NCBI GenBank assembly: GCA_019752635.1
Contig: JAIELX010000012.1
Location: forward strand, 49,778-113,777
Direction of reading: 5' to 3'
From: Candidatus Obscuribacterales bacterium
Lineage (GTDB): Bacteria; Cyanobacteriota; Vampirovibrionia; Obscuribacterales; Obscuribacteraceae
Length of the DNA stretch: 64,000 bases
In this document: positions 60,282 through 64,000 of the stretch, piece after piece
How positions within the stretch are numbered: position 1 is the first letter of the stretch
How the letters are laid out: each line of letters begins with the position of its first letter
Notes under the pieces: generated by a model
The model's database searches: none
What the model saw: only the letters and a program-made list of their open reading frames with translations
Told to the model about the DNA's origin: nothing
Program-made: the position numbers and the translations under genes

Positions 60282-61247
60282 ATGTCATTCAGATTCAGGC
60301 GTTTGTTTTTCTCGGTGACCTGCACCGTGGTGGTTCTGGCCGGGGTGCTGTTGCCGGTGCTGGCGGCTCCAGCGAACATTGTGACGCTGTTTCGCTCGAA
60401 AGATTATCTCTCGCGCAGTTACCAGGTTCAGAACTTTCAAGACACTCTTTCTCTACAGCCTTCGCAGCAGAACCTCCCCCTGTCGCTCAATCTCTACAAC
60501 GGTTCCCATGAAGCACCATCCTTTAAGTGGTTTCGCCTTATTATCGGTGGCTACACTCTGGCAACCGAGAAGAACCTGAATGGACGGGAAGAAGGCAGCA
60601 TTGATGTCACCGGGCAGATTCCCGGCGGAGACACTCAAATTATGGTTGAGGCCGGTGGCGTGCCCGGAGCTTCGCTGATTTGGACTCTGACAACGCCGCG
60701 AGTGACCGTTGATCGCATTGAGCCGCAGAGCATCAAAGCCGGCGACACAGTCACTATATACGGTACCAACTTCTCGGCTGTCGCCAATCAAAACATGGTG
60801 TTGTTCAATAACAAGCAAGCGCAAGTCTTGTCGGCCAGCACTACTCAGCTTCAGGTCAAAGCTCCAGCGAATCTCGGTGCGGGGATCGACAGCGTGCAGG
60901 TGAACACCAACAACCTTGTCGCTAATGCTATGGAGATTATGGCAACTTCGCTGCCTGTGCCGGAACTTCTAAGCACTGATTGTTGGATGGCACCGCCGGG
61001 AGGAAACATAACAATTACCGGGCGTAACTTCCGCGCCGGAACGAAAGTCTATTTTCAGGATGTCCAAGCGCAGGTTGTTTCGCAGTCCGCCACTCAACTG
61101 GTGGTTATCGTTCCCGCCTGGTCTTACGGAAACAGTCTGAACATTCCGCTGACCGTGGTGTCTGATGGAGTGCGTTCGAAGAACTCGATACCGTTTGATA
61201 TTGGACCGATGTATCACGGTGCAATACCAACCGTGCAACCAGACTGA
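60282..61247 (+). CDS. Exported IPT/TIG domain protein
   Basis: A 321-residue protein with an N-terminal signal (LFFSVTCTVVVLAGVLLPVL, cleavage near LAAPA). The first 130 residues form a beta domain (LSLQPSQQNLPLSLNLYNGS). Two IPT/TIG immunoglobulin-like domains follow: VDRIEPQSIKAGDTVTIYGT (about 144-225) and LLSTDCWMAPPGGNITITGR (about 229-310), both with the typical G-(D/N)-x-(V/I)-T-I-x-G-x-N-F. It is a periplasmic or surface protein, perhaps in adhesion or carbohydrate contact. It is divergent from the M24-pqq operon, and the methyltransferase gene follows after 21 bases. Confidence 0.85.
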   Translation: MSFRFRRLFFSVTCTVVVLAGVLLPVLAAPANIVTLFRSKDYLSRSYQVQNFQDTLSLQPSQQNLPLSLNLYNGSHEAPSFKWFRLIIGGYTLATEKNLNGREEGSIDVTGQIPGGDTQIMVEAGGVPGASLIWTLTTPRVTVDRIEPQSIKAGDTVTIYGTNFSAVANQNMVLFNNKQAQVLSASTTQLQVKAPANLGAGIDSVQVNTNNLVANAMEIMATSLPVPELLSTDCWMAPPGGNITITGRNFRAGTKVYFQDVQAQVVSQSATQLVVIVPAWSYGNSLNIPLTVVSDGVRSKNSIPFDIGPMYHGAIPTVQPD

Positions 61248-61268
61248 ACATTACTGGAAATCAGTTCA

Positions 61269-61952
61269 ATGAAGACCCGTTGCCCGTTTGGCGCTTGTGC
61301 TCACATATTCGATGCTGCCGATGACATGGCTTATAAGCCAGGCTTTTGTGCCGCCTGCTCAAGACCGATTACGATTCGATCGCTTGAGCGCCATGAAGCT
61401 GTTGATCACGTGGTTGAAAAACATCGAGCAAACGGAAGCCTCTTTCTACCTGAACTGTTCGCGCAGAAGTCGCCGCTGCCTCGCATCGTTGCGGTGCTGG
61501 AGGACATTCGCAGTCTTTGGAATGTGGGGTCAATGTTTCGAACCGCTGACGGCGCAGGCTGTCAACATCTTATCCTCACTGGAATCACCGGGTATCCTCC
61601 GCGCAAGGAGATCGAGAAAACCAGTCTGGGTGCGGAAGCCGTTGTATCCTGGAATTATGCGGCTAACAGCATGTCCGTGATTCCTGAATTCAAGAGGCTG
61701 GGGTACCAGATATTGTCCCTGGAGAAGGACGAGAAAAGTCTACCGTTGTCTACAGCGCTAAGAAAGGACCTGTTGCGTTTTCCTCTCTGCATTGTAGTTG
61801 GCAACGAAGTCACCGGACTCTATCTCGAAACGCTGGAGGCATCGGATTACATTTGTCATCTGCCGATGAGAGGTATGAAAACCTCTTTGAACGTTGCTGT
61901 GGCGTTTGGCATTGCTGCTTATAAAATCGCTGAGTCAACAGACTTGCTCTAG
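61269..61952 (+). CDS. SpoU/TrmH-type RNA 2'-O-methyltransferase with N-terminal zinc-finger-like region
   Basis: A 227-residue SPOUT-class methyltransferase. Motif 1 is LWNVGSMFRTADGAGCQHLI, motif 2 IVVGNEVTGL, motif 3 LPMRGMKTSLNVAVAFGIAA, which carry the knotted SAM site. The first 40 residues contain four Cys (CPFGACAHIFD, then FCAACSRPIT) that may bind zinc and are not standard for the family. It probably methylates a tRNA or rRNA ribose; the target is not predictable. It sits close behind the IPT/TIG gene and may be cotranscribed. Confidence 0.9.
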   Translation: MKTRCPFGACAHIFDAADDMAYKPGFCAACSRPITIRSLERHEAVDHVVEKHRANGSLFLPELFAQKSPLPRIVAVLEDIRSLWNVGSMFRTADGAGCQHLILTGITGYPPRKEIEKTSLGAEAVVSWNYAANSMSVIPEFKRLGYQILSLEKDEKSLPLSTALRKDLLRFPLCIVVGNEVTGLYLETLEASDYICHLPMRGMKTSLNVAVAFGIAAYKIAESTDLL

Positions 61953-62066
61953 TTGTAAATATCCTCGGAGACTGATTCTTCGGGAGTGTACGGCGACGGT
62001 GGTCGAATCATGGCATAATGTAGCCTGGTGTTCCTAGCCCTAAATCGCGCGAAAGGTTTTCAGGAA

Positions 62067-62738
62067 ATGACGCAGATAATTGAATCACTTGCACGCAAAT
62101 TACTATTACCGACTTTGGCCATTACATTGTCTGTGGGAGTCCTTCCTGTGTCAGCTGCGGATGGCGGCAAACAAACCGACTCCAGGATTTCTGCAGCACA
62201 GCCGACAGCCAATCCAGTCAAAACGGCTGCTGCGACTGAAGAGCGCCAGTTGCGCCAAATGGGTGAAGCCATTAAACGTGTGCGCAGAGCCGCAGGGGAC
62301 CTCGCTTCGGAGTGTACGCAACCGCTCGAAATGGTTGGCGAAATTGATATCATCGGCACTGACGTCATTCCAATAATGCCGGCTACTGCTGAAGGATTCG
62401 GCAACCAGTACATTCCGCCTCGGCCGAAATACGTGAATCTGCACATGAGCCAGTTGGGTAGTTTGATTCCAATTCTGGAAGATGACATCAACACACTCAC
62501 GATTCCCGACCAGGAAAAGGAATTTGCCACGCCGCTTTTGTCTGATGTACAAACCGCTCTGGCAGACATAAAAAAGCGCTATACGACGTTGCAGGGACTG
62601 ACCGCTAAATCCGGCGACTATAATGCGACGAACATAGTCAACGAATGTCGCGGTATTCACGCTTCAACAAGTCAGATTGATTCGGACCGCAAGAAGTTGT
62701 TGCACGAAGAGAAGAAAATTGAGAAAGAGAACAAATGA
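62067..62738 (+). CDS. Exported helical protein, function unknown
   Basis: About 223 residues from ATG 62067 with GAAAGG ten bases upstream; a GTG at 62028 lacks a site. A signal peptide (LLLPTLAITLSVGVLPVSAA) is followed by a mostly helical, Lys/Glu-rich mature protein (EERQLRQMGEAIKRVRRAAG, then LTAKSGDYNATNIVNECRGI) ending in KKIEKENK. Two Cys in the mature part might form a disulfide. No domain recognised. It overlaps the carbonic-anhydrase-like gene by ATGA, so the two are translationally coupled. Confidence 0.75.
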   Translation: MTQIIESLARKLLLPTLAITLSVGVLPVSAADGGKQTDSRISAAQPTANPVKTAAATEERQLRQMGEAIKRVRRAAGDLASECTQPLEMVGEIDIIGTDVIPIMPATAEGFGNQYIPPRPKYVNLHMSQLGSLIPILEDDINTLTIPDQEKEFATPLLSDVQTALADIKKRYTTLQGLTAKSGDYNATNIVNECRGIHASTSQIDSDRKKLLHEEKKIEKENK

Positions 62739-63400
62739 CGTCTATGTTCGACCATCCCACCCCGCCATCGGTTAAGTTCGACGAAAAGTTAGTTGGCAAG
62801 CTAGTCAATTTCGATGTGCGGGAGGATATCCCGGATCAATGGCGTAACACCCCCATTGAAGCGTTCATTATGTCTCAGAACTTCGGCTGGCCAGTGCAAA
62901 CCACCGGCCAACCGCAAGTTCTCATTGCCACTTGCATTGAGTTTCGTTATTCCATGCCCGTGCCGCGTAACTATGCTTATGTGATTCGACGAGCCAGCGG
63001 ACGCGTGATTGGATCGGAGTTTAGCGTTGGCTATACGATGGCTAAGGGCGTGAAATACCTTTTGTTGATTGGTCATAATGATTGCGGCATGTCGAAGGTC
63101 TCAAGCGTGGCTTCGGATGTTGTTGACGCATTTGTCGAGCAAGGCTGGCGCAGGGAAACCGCCGAAGAGTACGTGCGAAAGCATGGCAACCGGCACGCGA
63201 TTAAGGATGAGCTGGAATCGTTAAAGGATGAATATTTGCGATTACGGAAAATTTTTCCGAGACTGAAAATTGCTCCTCTGTTTGTTTGCTTGTACGACAG
63301 CAAACTCTATCTACCGAAGTGGTATGAAGAGCTCGATCGCGCCTTGCGCTACGAAGTGAACTTTGAAGTTCCCGACGATCTAATTCGAGGTTTGCCCTAG
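62735..63400 (+). CDS. Beta-carbonic anhydrase-like protein with altered active-site dyad
   Basis: A 221-residue protein of beta-carbonic anhydrase fold. The zinc ligands appear intact: Cys67 (LIATCIEFRYSMP), His114 and Cys117 (LIGHNDCGMS). The usual Cys-x-Asp-x-Arg dyad is Cys67-x-Glu69-x-Arg71, so Asp is replaced by Glu. ASGRVIGSEFSVGYTMAKGV is the conserved core after the first ligand. It should bind zinc; whether it hydrates CO2 is uncertain because that Asp controls zinc opening. It is coupled by ATGA to an exported protein but has no signal itself. Its stop overlaps the stop of the convergent repeat gene (CTAG). Confidence 0.82.
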   Translation: MTSMFDHPTPPSVKFDEKLVGKLVNFDVREDIPDQWRNTPIEAFIMSQNFGWPVQTTGQPQVLIATCIEFRYSMPVPRNYAYVIRRASGRVIGSEFSVGYTMAKGVKYLLLIGHNDCGMSKVSSVASDVVDAFVEQGWRRETAEEYVRKHGNRHAIKDELESLKDEYLRLRKIFPRLKIAPLFVCLYDSKLYLPKWYEELDRALRYEVNFEVPDDLIRGLP

Positions 63401-63885
63401 TCCGATTTTTTTTCGGAATGTTTCTTACCGTCTCTTTGTTGCTCTAGTGCTTGAGCGATAATGTCTTTAATGCTAGATGGCGTCTTGGCGACGCACTTGA
63501 ATGTTTCGCTCGGCGGATCGGCGCTATGTGCGACACACGCCGTATGCTCCGGCGGCGGATCGGTGCTGCGTGCAACGCACTGGGTGATCTCCGGCGGCGG
63601 ATCGGTGCTGCGTGCAACGCACTGGGTGATCTCCGGTGGCGGATCGGTGCTGCGTGCAACGCACTGGGTGATCTCCGGCGGCGGATCGGTGCTGCGCGCA
63701 ACGCACAGCGTGATCTCCGGCGGCGGATCGGTGCTGCGCGCAACGCACAGCGTGATCTCCGGCGGTGGATCCGTGCTACGTGCAACGCACGCCGTAATCT
63801 CGGGCGGCGGATCGGTGCTATGTGCGACGCACAAAGTGCGCTCGCTCGGAGGATTGGGTTCAACAATGCTGACACATTGAAACAT
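63397..63885 (-). CDS. Cysteine-containing 14-residue tandem-repeat protein
   Basis: A 162-residue product from ATG 63885. Eight units of 14 residues run from Cys19 to Lys130 with consensus CVARSTDPPPEITx, one Cys per unit, flanked by degenerate units (CVSIVEPNPPSERT at the start, CVAKTPSS at the end). The unique tail is helical and basic (IKDIIAQALEQQRDGKKHSE). There is no signal peptide. I prefer this strand because the flanks also read as protein, the end unit grades into a sensible tail, and it stops exactly at the convergent gene's stop. Plus-strand frames across the repeats are also open. Function is unknown; evenly spaced Cys could bind metal or form disulfides. Confidence 0.6.
   Translation of the reverse strand: MFQCVSIVEPNPPSERTLCVAHSTDPPPEITACVARSTDPPPEITLCVARSTDPPPEITLCVARSTDPPPEITQCVARSTDPPPEITQCVARSTDPPPEITQCVARSTDPPPEHTACVAHSADPPSETFKCVAKTPSSIKDIIAQALEQQRDGKKHSEKKSD
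63496..63831. repeat. 42-bp tandem repeat array, eight units
   Basis: Eight direct units of 42 bp, e.g. beginning GGCGGCGGATCGGTGCTGCG, covering the 14-residue repeats. Central units differ by only a few bases; outer ones diverge more. Length is a multiple of three throughout, so the reading frame is kept. There are no spacers, so it is not CRISPR. Confidence 0.92.
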
Positions 63886-64000
63886 TTGATTTAAGGTGCG
63901 ATTAAGCTGCAGTCCACCCTGAAGGAACTGTCAAATGAACTGTGTCAATTAGGTGAGCCAGGTTTGGGTTTTACTTCTTTGAACCGGAACGGAAATGACA

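Noticed and set aside
63496..63831. Regularly repeated DNA that might be a CRISPR array
   Set aside because: Units of 42 bp are contiguous with no unique spacers and keep a protein reading frame; this is a coding tandem repeat.
63451..63894. Plus-strand reading frames across the 42-bp repeats
   Set aside because: They are open only because the repeat length is a multiple of three; their flanks lack a ribosome site and sensible ends, while the minus frame ends exactly at the neighbour's stop.

Overview
The window reads as chromosomal DNA of a diderm (Gram-negative type) bacterium. Evidence for two membranes is an RND efflux pump, an outer-membrane barrel-like protein and many exported proteins. 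Base composition looks near 50% GC, GTG and TTG starts are common, and ribosome sites are mostly GAGG/AGGA-like. Gene content resembles what I recall of non-photosynthetic Cyanobacteriota relatives (Vampirovibrionia/Obscuribacterales): zinc-ribbon Ser/Thr kinases, DUF4384 proteins, a TPR-CHAT protein with a FecR-like partner, tandem S41 proteases and many exported proteins without known function. That placement is an inference and no marker gene here proves it. I found no rRNA, tRNA, insertion sequence, prophage or CRISPR array.

Layout. 0-8 kb: EF-hand membrane protein, TerC, Tat-exported superoxide dismutase, ACT-domain malic enzyme, a MerR-like regulator coupled to a VWA protein, and an exported START-like protein. 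8-13.7 kb: a TetR-RND efflux operon with two inverted-repeat operator candidates in front. 13.8-18.1 kb: three members of an unrecognised repeat family around a quinone oxidoreductase. 18.1-26.3 kb: two DUF4384 proteins (one fused to a trypsin-like protease), a sigma-like protein fused to three helix-hairpin-helix repeats, and a zinc-ribbon membrane protein next to a zinc-ribbon kinase. 26.4-38.1 kb: two coupled GT-C-like membrane proteins, two divergent FecR-like paralogs (one with a run of 26 prolines), an exported TPR-CHAT protein and a beta-barrel candidate.

38.4-51.3 kb is mostly housekeeping: acyl-CoA thioesterase, corrinoid adenosyltransferase, two tandem S41 proteases, a UPF0104 membrane protein, a TmrB-like ATPase, CCA tRNA nucleotidyltransferase, an M23/NADAR/hydrolase operon and an aldehyde dehydrogenase. 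A gene-poor kilobase (51.3-52.35 kb) holds three copies of a bipartite GTTCAC-N5-GTTCAC element, followed by an XRE-PAS regulator.

The most notable region is 53.9-60.1 kb on the minus strand. It is a compact PQQ operon in the order M24 peptidase, pqqA, pqqB, pqqC, pqqD, a small unrecognised ORF, pqqE, then a degenerate trypsin-like protein interrupted by a DUF4388-like domain. PqqA carries a long N-terminal extension and no pqqF-type protease is present, so the co-directional M24 peptidase is a candidate processing enzyme. The window ends with IPT/TIG, SpoU methyltransferase and atypical beta-carbonic anhydrase genes, plus a cysteine-containing 14-residue tandem-repeat protein.
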